A stretch of 64,000 nucleotides of DNA from Microbacterium immunditiarum (lineage in GTDB: Bacteria; Actinomycetota; Actinomycetes; Actinomycetales; Microbacteriaceae), in NCBI RefSeq assembly GCF_013409785.1, contig NZ_JACCBV010000001.1, forward strand, positions 930,001 through 994,000. Direction: 5' to 3'. Position numbers and translations under genes: made by a program. Below, piece by piece: positions 42,033-50,893 of this stretch (positions are counted from its first letter, which is position 1; the number at the start of each line of letters is the position of its first letter). Under the pieces are notes generated by a model. The model saw only the letters and a list, made by a program, of their open reading frames with translations, had not been told where the DNA came from and did not search any database.

Positions 42033-43067
42033 CTACTCGGTGCTGACGAACCCCGTGGACTCGCGGCGCACGATGCGGAAGTCGGGCTTGAACGTCTCGG
42101 GCGGCCGGCGCTCGCCCTTCTCGTTGATGCGATCGATGAGCCGGTCGACGGCGATGCGAGCGATCTCGTCCCGACCCGTGTCGACTGTCGACATCGAGGG
42201 AATCGAGTACTTGCTCTCGTCGATGTTGTCGAACCCGATCACCGCGACGTCGTCGGGCACGCGCACCTTCTCTTCGACGAGGGCGCGCAGCACGCCGAGG
42301 CCGAGCGTGTCGTTGAGCGCGAACACCGCGTCGAAGTCGACTCCCTCGTCGACGAGGCGATGCACCGCGGCGGCGCCGCCCGCGCGGTTCCACTGCGACA
42401 TCGCCGTCTGCCGCACGAGGGTCGGGTCGAGCGCGATGCCCGCCTGCTCGAGCGCGCGCCGGTAGCCCCTCAGGCGCAGGCTCGCAGAGCTCGCCTCGTC
42501 GTCGCCGTCGAGCTCCGCGCCGATCACGGCGATGCGGCGGCGGCCGATCTCGATGAGATGGTCGACGGCGGCCTGCGCCGACGACATGTTGTGCATCGTG
42601 ACGTGGTCGGTCGGACCGTCGAAGATGCGCTCGCCGAGGAGGACGAGCGGCGCATCCGTGACCAGTGCCTCGGCATCATCCTGGCCGAGGCTCACGGGGC
42701 TGAAGAGCAGCCCGTCGAGGAAGCGCGGGCGGCTGGACGACACGGCGAGCAGCTCGGCGTCGCGGCTGCCGCTGGTCTGCTCGACCATGACGCCGAGGCC
42801 CCGCTTCTCGGCGGCCCGGATCACTGCATCCGCGAGCTCGGCGAAGTAGTTCTCGCGAAGCGAGGGGACGGCGAGTCCGATCACCCCGGTGCGGCCGGAG
42901 CGGAGCCCGCGCGCGGACAGGTTCGGTCGATAGTCGAGCTTCTCGATCGCCGCGTTCACGCGGTCGCGAGTGCCCGGGCGCACGTGCGGGTAGTGGTTGA
43001 TGACGTTCGACACCGTCTTGATAGAGACGCCGGCCACCCGTGCGACGTCGTGCATCGTCGGTCCCAT
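42033..43067 (-). CDS. LacI family transcriptional regulator
   Basis: A 344-residue repressor. The HTH (about residues 5-25) has MHDVARVAGVSIKTVSNVIN and a hinge helix near 50, followed by a periplasmic-binding-type core with VIGLAVPSLRENYFAEL, GYRRALEQAGI, FALNDTLGLGVL and VAVIGFDNID. ATG 43067 has GGGGGAG five bases upstream; an upstream frame to 43172 has no ribosome site. It is divergent from the isomerase-kinase operon across a CAACGTTG operator. It is the best candidate to bind the ACAACGTYG sites at 43166, 47427-47453 and 56530-56567. Confidence 0.88.
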   Translation of the reverse strand: MGPTMHDVARVAGVSIKTVSNVINHYPHVRPGTRDRVNAAIEKLDYRPNLSARGLRSGRTGVIGLAVPSLRENYFAELADAVIRAAEKRGLGVMVEQTSGSRDAELLAVSSSRPRFLDGLLFSPVSLGQDDAEALVTDAPLVLLGERIFDGPTDHVTMHNMSSAQAAVDHLIEIGRRRIAVIGAELDGDDEASSASLRLRGYRRALEQAGIALDPTLVRQTAMSQWNRAGGAAAVHRLVDEGVDFDAVFALNDTLGLGVLRALVEEKVRVPDDVAVIGFDNIDESKYSIPSMSTVDTGRDEIARIAVDRLIDRINEKGERRPPETFKPDFRIVRRESTGFVSTE

Positions 43068-43159
43068 CGATGCTCCCCCGTCCAACTTCCGAATCAATCT
43101 ACTGCGATCGAGGCCTCCTCGCGGACGCCTGGACCCCGGTGCCTCCCAAGAAATGCATC

Positions 43160-43188
43160 GTGAGAAATGCAACGTTGTAAAGTAGTGT
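43160..43188 (+). promoter_or_regulatory. Promoter and LacI-type operator of the isomerase operon
   Basis: GTGAGA (43160-43165) and TAGTGT (43183-43188) are 17 bases apart. Between them the minus-strand sequence TTTACAACGTTGCATT (43166-43181) carries the core CAACGTTG, with a left half identical to the operators at 56530-56567. AAATGCA is repeated at 43151 and 43165. Confidence 0.65.
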
Positions 43189-43222
43189 ATCCCGCGGCAG
43201 AGAACGTCAGAGAGGACGGACC

Positions 43223-44206
43223 ATGCTGAGCGCGACAGACTGGCCGATCGCCGCCGCGATGCTGTCTCTGGGCGATGCCCACCCGAACGCGGCGGGCGCG
43301 TCCGAATCGTCGGTCGCGCGATGGCTCGCGGATCTGAACGAAGTGGGTGACGCGGGCTTCACCGACGTCGACCTCACCGACTCGTGGGTCCGCTACGGCG
43401 ACCTCGGCCGCGAAGGCGTCGCTGCCCTTCGGCAGTGCCTCGGTTCAGCGGGCCTGCGCGCCGTCTCCCTCTCCGCGATCCGCCGCAGCGTGATCGATGA
43501 GGAGCACGGCGACGAGTACCTCGCGTACGCGCACCGCACGATCGAGGTTGCGGCGGAGCTCGGCGTCTCGGTGGTGTCGTTCGGGCTGCACCGTGCGCTG
43601 ACGCCGGCCCAACGCGAAGCGCTCTGGTTCTGGACGGTCGAGGGCCATCGGGATCCGCTCCTCGACGAGGATGCGTGGCGGCTCGCCGTGACCAGATTCC
43701 GCGAGCTCGGACGCCACGCCGGCGAGGTCGGTCTCCTCCTGTCGCTCGAGCTGTACGAGCACACGTTCCTCGGCACCGCGGGGTCGGCCCTGAGCCTCGT
43801 CGAGGATATCGGACTCGACGTCGTCGGCCTCAACCCCGACATCGGGAACCTCATCCGCCTGCACGAGCCGGTCGAGGACTGGCGCGCGATCGCCGAGGCG
43901 ACAATGCCGTACGCGAACTTCTGGCACGTGAAGAACTACACGCGCGACGAGGACACCGCGGCGGGCCTGTACTCGACCGTGCCGACCTCGCTCGAGCTCG
44001 GCCTCATCGACTACCGCTCGGCGGTGAAGATCGCGCTCCGCAGCGGGTTTCAGGGTGTCATCTGCGTCGAGCACTACGGCGGCGACGGCCTCTCAGTGAG
44101 CGCGACGAACCGCGACTACCTGCGCGAGCGGGTGCTTCCGCGGCGCGAGTACGCCCTCGGTCGAAGCCGAGTGCGTCAGTCGCACGGAGCGGAGGTCCGT
44201 TCATGA
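43223..44206 (+). CDS. Sugar phosphate isomerase/epimerase (TIM barrel)
   Basis: A 327-residue xylose-isomerase-like TIM-barrel protein. Seen: NEVGDAGFTDVDLTDSW, VVSFGLHRALT, LLLSLELYEHTFLG with a metal-binding Glu, GLNPDIGNLIRLHEPVEDW with Asp, WHVKNY with His and GVICVEHYGGDG with Glu, together the expected metal set. In erythritol/threitol pathways a protein of this fold (EryC type) is a tetrulose phosphate epimerase. Here it is followed by a tetrulose-type kinase and an RpiB-like isomerase, so such a role is plausible (inference). It leads the operon; its stop overlaps the kinase start. Confidence 0.82.
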   Translation: MLSATDWPIAAAMLSLGDAHPNAAGASESSVARWLADLNEVGDAGFTDVDLTDSWVRYGDLGREGVAALRQCLGSAGLRAVSLSAIRRSVIDEEHGDEYLAYAHRTIEVAAELGVSVVSFGLHRALTPAQREALWFWTVEGHRDPLLDEDAWRLAVTRFRELGRHAGEVGLLLSLELYEHTFLGTAGSALSLVEDIGLDVVGLNPDIGNLIRLHEPVEDWRAIAEATMPYANFWHVKNYTRDEDTAAGLYSTVPTSLELGLIDYRSAVKIALRSGFQGVICVEHYGGDGLSVSATNRDYLRERVLPRREYALGRSRVRQSHGAEVRS

Positions 44207-45942
44207 CCCGAATCTTCGCCGACCCGGATGCCTTCGTCTCCGACGCGCTTCGCGGGTTCGCGCGGGCACATCGCGACGAGATCGCCCTCGTCGACGGAGG
44301 AGTCGTGCGAGCCGATCCGCTCGATCGCGGCAAGGTCGCCGTCATCATCGGCGGCGGCTCCGGGCACTATCCCGCGTTCGCCGGATACGTGGGTCCGGGC
44401 CTCGCGGCGGGAGCGGTGTGCGGCAACATCTTCACGTCCCCGTCGACCGCCCAGGCGATGCGCGTCGCACACGCGGCCGACGCGGGCGGGGGCATCCTCT
44501 TCACGTACGGCCGCTACGCGGGCGACATCCTCCACCTCGGGGAGGCCGAGCGCCGGCTGCGCGCCGAGGGGGTCGATGCGCGGACGGTGCTCATCACGGA
44601 CGACGTCGCGAGCGCACCGCCCGAAGGACGCGACGAGCGACGCGGCATCGCGGGCATCGTGTGCGTATTCCACGTCGCGGGCGCGGCCGCCGAGCGAGGC
44701 GACTCGATCGACGAGGTGGAGCGGCTCGCCGCCCTCGCGAACAGCCGCACACGCAGCCACGGCGTGGCGTTCGCGGGCTGCACGCTGCCCGGCGCCGACC
44801 ATCCGCTGTTCGAGGTTCCGGAAGGGCAGATGTCGATCGGCCTGGGCATCCACGGCGAACCCGGCGTGCGCGACGTTCGCCTCCAGCCGGCCCCCGAGCT
44901 CGCGGTGACGCTCGCCGCGCCGCTCCTCGCCGAGCGGCCGGCCGACTCCCGGCGTGCGGCGGTGATCCTGAACGGATTGGGCTCGGTCAAGTACGAGGAG
45001 CTGTATGTGCTGTTCGGCTACGTCGTCGACCACCTCGAGGCGCAGGGCATCGAAGTGGTCGACCCGGAGTGCGGCGAATTCGTCACGAGCCTCGACATGG
45101 CCGGCGTCTCGCTCACGGTGATGTGGCTCGACGACGAGCTGGAGGAGCTGTGGACGGCGCCCGCGTCGTCACCCGCCTTCCGCAAGGGTCATGTCGCGAC
45201 ACGCTCGTCGGGCACGCGCCGCCTGGCCGAAGAGGCCCCAGTCGACGCAGCGGAACCGGGCACCGTGGTCGAGGCGACGCCCGCCTCGCGGGCCGCGGCG
45301 CGAATCGCGCGACGCCTCCTCCGTGCGGCACGAGACACCGTGGTGGCCCATGTCGACGAGCTCGGTGAGCTCGACGCGGTCGCGGGCGACGGGGACCACG
45401 GCATCGGGATGCTGCGCGGCCTCACGGCGGCGGTCGAGGCATCCGGCAAGGCCCAGGAGGCGACCGGCGTGCGCGAGCTGCTCCAGGCGGCCGGCGACGC
45501 GTGGTCGGAGGTCGCCGGAGGCACGTCCGGTGCGCTGTGGGGCGCCGCGCTCGCACAGCTCGGCGCGTCGCTCGGCTCTCCCGAGGAGCTCACGGCGAGC
45601 GATGTCGCGGATGCCGTCACCGACGCGTGCACGAGAGTCGTCGAGCTCGGCGGCGCGAGTCCCGGCGACAAGACGATGCTCGACGCGCTCTCGCCCTACG
45701 CCGAGACCCTGACGGAGCGCGTGCGGGCGGGCGCGGACCTGCGGTCGGCATCGACGGATGCCGCAGCCGCCGCCCGTGCGGGCGCGGACGCGACCGCGCC
45801 GATGACGCCCCGTCGAGGCCGCGCGAGGCCGCTCGCCGAGCGGAGCATCGGTCACCCCGATCCCGGGGCGACGTCGTTCGCGCTCATCGTCGACGCGGTG
45901 GCCGCGGTCGCGGCATCCGACGAGCCCGAAGAAGCGGAGTGA
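44203..45942 (+). CDS. Dihydroxyacetone kinase family protein (DhaK-DhaL fusion)
   Basis: A 579-residue single-chain, ATP-type DHA kinase. The DhaK half (1 to about 340) has VIIGGGSGHYPAFAGYVGPGL and GIHGEPG with His217, which binds the substrate carbonyl as a hemiaminal. The DhaL half (about 360-579) has AVAGDGDHGIGM for ADP-Mg, GGTSGALWG, GASPGDKTMLDAL and HPDPGATSF. The homologues LerK and DerK phosphorylate L- or D-erythrulose. The flanking TIM epimerase and RpiB-like gene favour a tetrulose over dihydroxyacetone (inference). Overlaps the previous gene by ATGA. Confidence 0.87.
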   Translation: MTRIFADPDAFVSDALRGFARAHRDEIALVDGGVVRADPLDRGKVAVIIGGGSGHYPAFAGYVGPGLAAGAVCGNIFTSPSTAQAMRVAHAADAGGGILFTYGRYAGDILHLGEAERRLRAEGVDARTVLITDDVASAPPEGRDERRGIAGIVCVFHVAGAAAERGDSIDEVERLAALANSRTRSHGVAFAGCTLPGADHPLFEVPEGQMSIGLGIHGEPGVRDVRLQPAPELAVTLAAPLLAERPADSRRAAVILNGLGSVKYEELYVLFGYVVDHLEAQGIEVVDPECGEFVTSLDMAGVSLTVMWLDDELEELWTAPASSPAFRKGHVATRSSGTRRLAEEAPVDAAEPGTVVEATPASRAAARIARRLLRAARDTVVAHVDELGELDAVAGDGDHGIGMLRGLTAAVEASGKAQEATGVRELLQAAGDAWSEVAGGTSGALWGAALAQLGASLGSPEELTASDVADAVTDACTRVVELGGASPGDKTMLDALSPYAETLTERVRAGADLRSASTDAAAAARAGADATAPMTPRRGRARPLAERSIGHPDPGATSFALIVDAVAAVAASDEPEEAE

Positions 45943-45945
45943 CGC

Positions 45946-46407
45946 ATGGGATGGAAGATCGTCGTCGGCGCGGATGACGCCGGCTTCGCCTACAAGGAGG
46001 CGCTCCGCGAGCTGCTGGAGGCCGACCCGCGCGTGGACGGGGTCGTGGACGTCGGAGTGGCGCGCACGGAGACTACGCCGTACCCGAACGTCGCCGTGAC
46101 GGCGGCGACCATCGTCGCGCGAGGGGAGGCCGACCGGGCGCTCCTCGTGTGCGGCACCGGGCTGGGCGTCGCGATCGCGGCGAACAAGGTGCGCGGCATC
46201 CGTGCCGTCACGGCCCATGACAGCTACTCGGTCGAGCGCTCGGTCAAGAGCAACAACGCGCAGGTGCTCACGCTCGGCGCCCGCGTCATCGGGCTCGAGC
46301 TGGCGAAGAAGCTCGTCGGCGAGTGGCTCGAGCATCGGTTCGATCCCGAGTCCGCGTCCGCCGCGAAGGTCGGTCTCATCGACCGCTACGAAGGGGGATC
46401 GCGGTGA
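45946..46407 (+). CDS. RpiB/LacAB family sugar-phosphate isomerase
   Basis: A 153-residue RpiB-fold isomerase. VVGADDAGFAYKEAL replaces the GSDHAGF of ribose-5-phosphate isomerase B, and LLVCGTGLGVAIAANKVRGIRAVTAHD holds the catalytic Cys69 and nearby Gly-rich phosphate site. NNAQVLTLGARVIG follows. The altered first motif suggests a substrate other than ribose 5-phosphate. In tetritol pathways an RpiB homologue converts D-erythrulose 4-phosphate to D-erythrose 4-phosphate, which would fit after the kinase. It starts three bases after the kinase stop and overlaps the next gene by GTGA. Confidence 0.85.
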   Translation: MGWKIVVGADDAGFAYKEALRELLEADPRVDGVVDVGVARTETTPYPNVAVTAATIVARGEADRALLVCGTGLGVAIAANKVRGIRAVTAHDSYSVERSVKSNNAQVLTLGARVIGLELAKKLVGEWLEHRFDPESASAAKVGLIDRYEGGSR

Positions 46408-47357
46408 TCCGGAGAGTGGCGGTCGTCGGCTCGGGGTACATGGGCGGAGGGATCGCGCAGGTCCTGGCGCTGGCCGGCCGGGACGTCGTCCTCGCCGATG
46501 CGAGCGCCGAGCTCGCGGCGACCAATCGCGAGCGCCTCGTCCGCGAGGCGGGCGCGTATGCCGAGCGTGGGATCTTTCCCGCCGACGCGGAGGAGCGCGT
46601 CGCCGCGCGACTGACGGCCGCGGCGACACTGGAGGACGCGGTGGCAGACGTCGATTTCGTCGAGGAGGCCGTCCCCGAGATCCTCGAGCTCAAGCACGAG
46701 ACGCTGCGTCGCATCAGCGCCGGATGCCGCCCCGACACGCTCATCGGCAGCAACACCTCCACCATCTCGATCGCCACGCTGGCCGAGGCCGTCGCGGGTG
46801 CCGAGCGGTTCCTCGGCGTCCACTTCAGCAATCCGGCGACGTTCGTGCCCGGGGTCGAGGTGATCCCGCACGAAGGCACTCGGCCCGAGGTCGTGACCCG
46901 CGTGGTCGATCTCCTCGCCGAATCCGGCAAGGTCGGAGTGCCCATCAAGGACGTGACCGGGTTCGTGCTCAACCGGCTGCAGTACGCGCTCTTCGGCGAG
47001 GCGGCTCGTCTCGTGGAGGAGGGTGTGGCGACCCCGGAGGCGATCGATCTCATCGTGCGGACGACGTTCGGGTTCCGGCTGCCCTTCTTCGGGCCGTTCG
47101 CCATCGCCGACATCGCGGGGCTCGACGTCTACGAGTTCTGCTACCGCTCGCTGCACGCGGCGTATCCGGATCGCTTCACCGAGCCCGCCGCCCTGCGCGA
47201 GAAGGTCGAGCGCGCAGACAAGGGCGTCAAGTCGGGTCGCGGGTTCCTCGCGACCTCCCCGGAGAAGGCTCCGGACCTCGCGGCGTACCGCGACGACGCG
47301 TACGCGGCCCTCTCCGCGCTCCTGCGCGACCTCGGTCCCGCGCCCGTCGACTACTGA
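46404..47357 (+). CDS. 3-Hydroxyacyl-CoA dehydrogenase-like NAD-dependent dehydrogenase
   Basis: A 317-residue two-domain dehydrogenase. The Rossmann domain has VVGSGYMGGGIAQVLALAGRDV, then FVEEAVPEIL, SNTSTISI, and ERFLGVHFSNPATFVPGVEV with the catalytic His. The helical dimer domain has KDVTGFVLNRLQYALFGEAARLVEEG and FFGPFAIADIAGLD. The superfamily includes 3-hydroxybutyryl-CoA and L-gulonate dehydrogenases. In a sugar operon it more likely oxidises a hydroxy-acid or polyol-derived substrate than an acyl-CoA (inference). It ends the operon; the importer promoter follows. Confidence 0.83.
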   Translation: MIRRVAVVGSGYMGGGIAQVLALAGRDVVLADASAELAATNRERLVREAGAYAERGIFPADAEERVAARLTAAATLEDAVADVDFVEEAVPEILELKHETLRRISAGCRPDTLIGSNTSTISIATLAEAVAGAERFLGVHFSNPATFVPGVEVIPHEGTRPEVVTRVVDLLAESGKVGVPIKDVTGFVLNRLQYALFGEAARLVEEGVATPEAIDLIVRTTFGFRLPFFGPFAIADIAGLDVYEFCYRSLHAAYPDRFTEPAALREKVERADKGVKSGRGFLATSPEKAPDLAAYRDDAYAALSALLRDLGPAPVDY

Positions 47358-47394
47358 GAGTTTCGGGCCCGAACAGGAAATTCACGGGGGACTC

Positions 47395-47453
47395 TTGACA
47401 CCGTCGGGGACCGGTGCCAAAGTGTCTACAACGTTGCTCTACAACGTTGTAGA
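47395..47453 (+). promoter_or_regulatory. Promoter with tandem LacI operators for the sugar importer operon
   Basis: A consensus -35 TTGACA (47395-47400) is followed after 17 bases by CAAAGT (47418-47423), with TG just before it (extended -10). Two operators follow: TACAACGTTGCT (47427-47438) and the perfect 16-base palindrome TCTACAACGTTGTAGA (47438-47453), 13 bases centre to centre. They cover the transcription start, a typical repression site. Confidence 0.8.
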
Positions 47454-47545
47454 CCAGGTGGAAAGAGTCGTCACCCGGCGGCTCGCAACACTACCTCCCA
47501 CGGTCACGCACCGACGAAGAAGTCCAGCAACCGAAAGGAACTCCA

Positions 47546-48916
47546 GTGAAGACAAGGCCTGTTTTTGCTGTGATCACGGCGCTCGCATTTGCGGGCGCGC
47601 TCGTCGCCTGCTCCGCCGGTGGCGGCGGGGGTGACAACAACGGCGGTGGCGGCGGAGGCGACTCCGCCTCGAACTGCGAGAACGAGATCAAGAAGCCGGA
47701 TGCCCCGGTCGTCACGCTCTGGGCGTGGTACCCGAACTCCGAGCTCGTGGTCGACAACTTCAACGAGGCGAACGACGACGTCCAGGTCTGCTGGACCAAC
47801 GTCGGCGCCGGCGGCGAAGCATACGACAAGTTCCAGACCGCGATCTCGGCCGGCAGCGGCGCACCCGACGTCATGATGGTCGAGGCCGACCGCATCGCGA
47901 CCTTCCAGGCGCAGGACGCCCTGGTCGACCTGAAGGACCTCGGCTACGAGGACGTGAAGGACAATTTCAGCGACGGCGCGTGGAAGGACGTCTCGGTCGG
48001 CGACGGGATCTACGGCGCTCCGATCGACGGCGGCCCGATGGGCATGATCTACCGCACCGACATCTTCGAGCAGTACGGCGTCACGCCGCCCACGACGTGG
48101 ACCGAGCTCGAGGCCACGGCGCAGAAGGTCAAGGACGCGGGCGGTCCGTTCTTCGCGAGCTTCGCGGCGAACCAGCCCGCCTACGTGACGGCGCTCTTCT
48201 ACCAGAACGGCGCCGAGCCGTTCGAGTACGACCCCGCGAACGAGGGACAGATCGGCATCGAGCTGAACAGTCCTGAGATCAAGGAAGTGCTCGACTTCTG
48301 GGCCGGCCTGGTCGAGAAGGGCCTCGTGGGCACGGAGGACCAGTTCACCCCCGAGTACATCGCGGGTGTGATCAACGGCAACTACGCGACCTACCTCTCG
48401 GCTGCGTGGGCGCCCGGCTACCTCCAGGGCGCTGGTGTCGGCGAGGGCGCCGACGCGGGCGTCTGGGCGACCGCTCCGATGCCGCAGTGGGATCCCAGCA
48501 GCCCCGTCGCCATCAACTGGGGCGGATCGGCGTTCTCGGTGTCGAGCCAGGCGTCGAACCCCGAGCTCGCTGCCAAGGTGGCGTTCGGCGTCTACGCCGA
48601 CCAGGCGTCGCTCGATGATGGCTGGCAGAACCAGATCATCTTCCCGCTCAACGTGAACGTGCTGGACTCGGACGACTTCCTCAACTACGAGGTGCCCTTC
48701 TTCAGCGGCCAGCAGGCGAACAAGGATGTGTACGTGCCGGCGGCCAACGCCTACGAGGGCATGACCTACACGCCTCTCGGCCAGTACTACTACTCCGCGC
48801 TCACGGACCAGATCGCGGCGATCAACGACGGCCAGGTCACCGGCTCCGAAGCCGCCGACGCCCTGCAGGAGGATCTGGTGGCGTACGCGGAGGAGCAAGG
48901 CTTCACCGTCAACTGA
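47546..48916 (+). CDS. Carbohydrate ABC transporter substrate-binding lipoprotein
   Basis: A 456-residue binding protein. The signal peptide ends in ALVAC with lipobox Cys22, followed by a Gly-rich linker. Features of CUT1 sugar-binding proteins are visible: VTLWAWYPNSELVVDNFNEA, SGAPDVMMVEADRIATF and MIYRTDIFEQYGVTPPTTW. GTG start with AAAGGA upstream. It is the first gene of the importer operon with two permeases. No ATPase gene is present, so a shared MsiK-type ATPase elsewhere is needed, as is common in Actinobacteria. The ligand may be an arabinose- or glucan-derived oligosaccharide. Confidence 0.9.
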   Translation: MKTRPVFAVITALAFAGALVACSAGGGGGDNNGGGGGGDSASNCENEIKKPDAPVVTLWAWYPNSELVVDNFNEANDDVQVCWTNVGAGGEAYDKFQTAISAGSGAPDVMMVEADRIATFQAQDALVDLKDLGYEDVKDNFSDGAWKDVSVGDGIYGAPIDGGPMGMIYRTDIFEQYGVTPPTTWTELEATAQKVKDAGGPFFASFAANQPAYVTALFYQNGAEPFEYDPANEGQIGIELNSPEIKEVLDFWAGLVEKGLVGTEDQFTPEYIAGVINGNYATYLSAAWAPGYLQGAGVGEGADAGVWATAPMPQWDPSSPVAINWGGSAFSVSSQASNPELAAKVAFGVYADQASLDDGWQNQIIFPLNVNVLDSDDFLNYEVPFFSGQQANKDVYVPAANAYEGMTYTPLGQYYYSALTDQIAAINDGQVTGSEAADALQEDLVAYAEEQGFTVN

Positions 48917-48930
48917 CGCGTCACGTCACG

Positions 48931-48964
48931 GAGGGCCGGTCCGTGCTCGCGCGGACCGGCCCTC
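48931..48964. terminator. Intercistronic hairpin after the binding-protein gene
   Basis: GAGGGCCGGTCCG and CGGACCGGCCCTC form a perfect 13-base-pair stem with an 8-base loop between the binding-protein and permease genes. Such hairpins partly terminate or protect the upstream mRNA, giving more binding protein than permease. Confidence 0.75.
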
Positions 48965-48991
48965 GGTCATCCCCTCATACCCGGAGAAATC

Positions 48992-49921
48992 ATGACCGCC
49001 TCAACAGCCACCCCGATGACGATGAAGGGGCGCCGACGCTCCACCGCCGCTCGACAGAACCTGTTCGGCTGGCTCTTCGTCGGACCATTCGGGATCGTCT
49101 TCCTCGCCATGCTCGTGCTGCCGATCGGCTTCGCGCTCTACCTGAGCCTCTTCCAGAAGTCGCTCATCGGAGGCACGAGGTTCGTCCTCTTCGGCAACTA
49201 CGCGAAAGCCTTCACCGACCCGTCGTTCCTCGACGGCGTGTGGTTCGTCATCCGGTTCTCGCTGGTGCTCATCCCGTTCCAGATGGCGATATCGCTCGCG
49301 ATCGCGCTCATCCTCGACATCGTGGTGACGCGGTTCGCCCGGTTCTCACGGCTCATGATCTTCATGCCGTACGCGATCCCGACCGTGATCGGCGCCCTCA
49401 TGTGGGGGTTCCTGTACAGCGACAACTTCGGCCCGCTCGCGGAGATCTTCGGGATTTTCGGAGCTCAGGCCCCTGACTTCCTGAGCCGGAGCCTGATCTT
49501 CTGGGGCCTGCTCAACATCGTGACGTGGCAGTGGGCGGGCTACTACATGATCATCCTGTACGCCGCTCTGCAGGGGATCGACCCGACCCTGTACGAGGCG
49601 GCCCGCATCGACGGGGCGTCGCAGTGGCAGATCGTCCTGCGAATCAAGATCCCGCTCCTCGCGCCGGCGCTGCTGCTGATCCTCGTGTTCGCGCTCATCG
49701 GGACCCTGCAGTTCTTCAACGAGCCGAAGATCCTGCAGCAGCTCGCCGCCGGCGCGATTCCCGATGACTTCACACCGAACATGTACGCGTTCCAGCAGGC
49801 CTTCTCGCTGGCGAACCAGAACTACGGGGCCGCGATCTCGTTCGCGCTCGGGGCGGTCGTGTTCGTGTGCGTCTACATCTTCCTGTTCGCCACTCGCAAG
49901 CGAGGGAGCTTCTTCTCATGA
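48992..49921 (+). CDS. Sugar ABC transporter permease (MalF-like)
   Basis: A 309-residue integral membrane permease with six likely helices, starting [21 protein letters not shown]. The EAA loop that contacts the ATPase reads [23 protein letters not shown]. It pairs with the following permease to move the sugar captured by the lipoprotein. ATG start with GGAGAA six bases upstream. The stop overlaps the next start by ATGA. Confidence 0.92.
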   Translation: MTASTATPMTMKGRRRSTAARQNLFGWLFVGPFGIVFLAMLVLPIGFALYLSLFQKSLIGGTRFVLFGNYAKAFTDPSFLDGVWFVIRFSLVLIPFQMAISLAIALILDIVVTRFARFSRLMIFMPYAIPTVIGALMWGFLYSDNFGPLAEIFGIFGAQAPDFLSRSLIFWGLLNIVTWQWAGYYMIILYAALQGIDPTLYEAARIDGASQWQIVLRIKIPLLAPALLLILVFALIGTLQFFNEPKILQQLAAGAIPDDFTPNMYAFQQAFSLANQNYGAAISFALGAVVFVCVYIFLFATRKRGSFFS

Positions 49922-50844
49922 CCGTCACGCCCATGGAGCTCACCGGCGCACCTGCCGCCGAGCCGGGCGCCGTCGAGCGGCGCAGGTCCCCTCGAACGCC
50001 CGGACGCATCCCCCTCAGCATCGTCCTCGGGGTGCTGATGGTGTATTTCCTGGTGCCGTTCTGGTGGCTGATCGTGAACAGCTCCAAGAGCGCGGCAGGC
50101 CTCTTCGGCGGGGACAGCGCGCTGTGGTTCAGCGGCGACATCGACTACATCGGCAACCTCATCGATCTCTTCACCTACAGCGGCGGGATCTACGCCCGCT
50201 GGCTGGGCAACTCCGCCCTCTACGCGCTCCTCGGCGGCGTCGGCGCGACTGTGCTCGCGGTGCTCGCGGGCTACGGCTTCGCGAAGTACCGGTTCTTCGG
50301 CCGGCGTGCTTCGTTCGCGATCCTGCTCGGCGCGGTCATGGTGCCGACGACGGCACTGGTGATCCCGACGTTCGTCCTCTTCGCGCAGATCGGCTGGACG
50401 AACACGATCTGGGCGGTCATCGTCCCGACGCTGCTCAACCCGTTCGGCGTCTACCTCATGAACGTGTACGCGCGCGACGCGGTGCCGGACGAGCTGCTCG
50501 ACGCGGCCCGGGTCGACGGGGCGGGGGAGTTCCGCACCTTCCTGCAGGTGGCGCTGCCGATGATGAGGCCGGCGATCGTGACGGTGCTCCTGCTGTCGGT
50601 CGTCGCTTCGTGGAACAACTTCTTCCTGCCGCTCGTGATGCTCTCCGACAACCGTCTCTTCCCGGTGACCGTCGGCATCGGCGTGTGGCAGTCGACCGCG
50701 TCGACGTACGGCGCCGCGGGCGGGCAGTCGCTGTGGAGCATCATCATCCTCGGCTCGCTCGTCTCGGTGATCCCGCTGATCATCGCGTTCCTGACGCTTC
50801 AGAAGTACTGGCGCGGCGGCCTGTCGATCGGAAGCCTCAAGTGA
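49918..50844 (+). CDS. Sugar ABC transporter permease (MalG-like)
   Basis: A 308-residue permease with six likely helices. It starts LSIVLGVLMVYFLVPFWWLIVNSSK, typical of MalG-type proteins, and carries the EAA loop DELLDAARVDGAGEFRTFLQVALPMM. It completes the membrane part of the importer. It is coupled to the first permease by ATGA. The GH51 gene follows after 49 bases on the same strand, so hydrolases are probably transcribed with the importer. Confidence 0.92.
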   Translation: MTVTPMELTGAPAAEPGAVERRRSPRTPGRIPLSIVLGVLMVYFLVPFWWLIVNSSKSAAGLFGGDSALWFSGDIDYIGNLIDLFTYSGGIYARWLGNSALYALLGGVGATVLAVLAGYGFAKYRFFGRRASFAILLGAVMVPTTALVIPTFVLFAQIGWTNTIWAVIVPTLLNPFGVYLMNVYARDAVPDELLDAARVDGAGEFRTFLQVALPMMRPAIVTVLLLSVVASWNNFFLPLVMLSDNRLFPVTVGIGVWQSTASTYGAAGGQSLWSIIILGSLVSVIPLIIAFLTLQKYWRGGLSIGSLK

Positions 50845-50893
50845 TCCGCCCCCCGGACCTTCGCCGCCACCGCTCCTGCTCCGGAAGAGAAGC

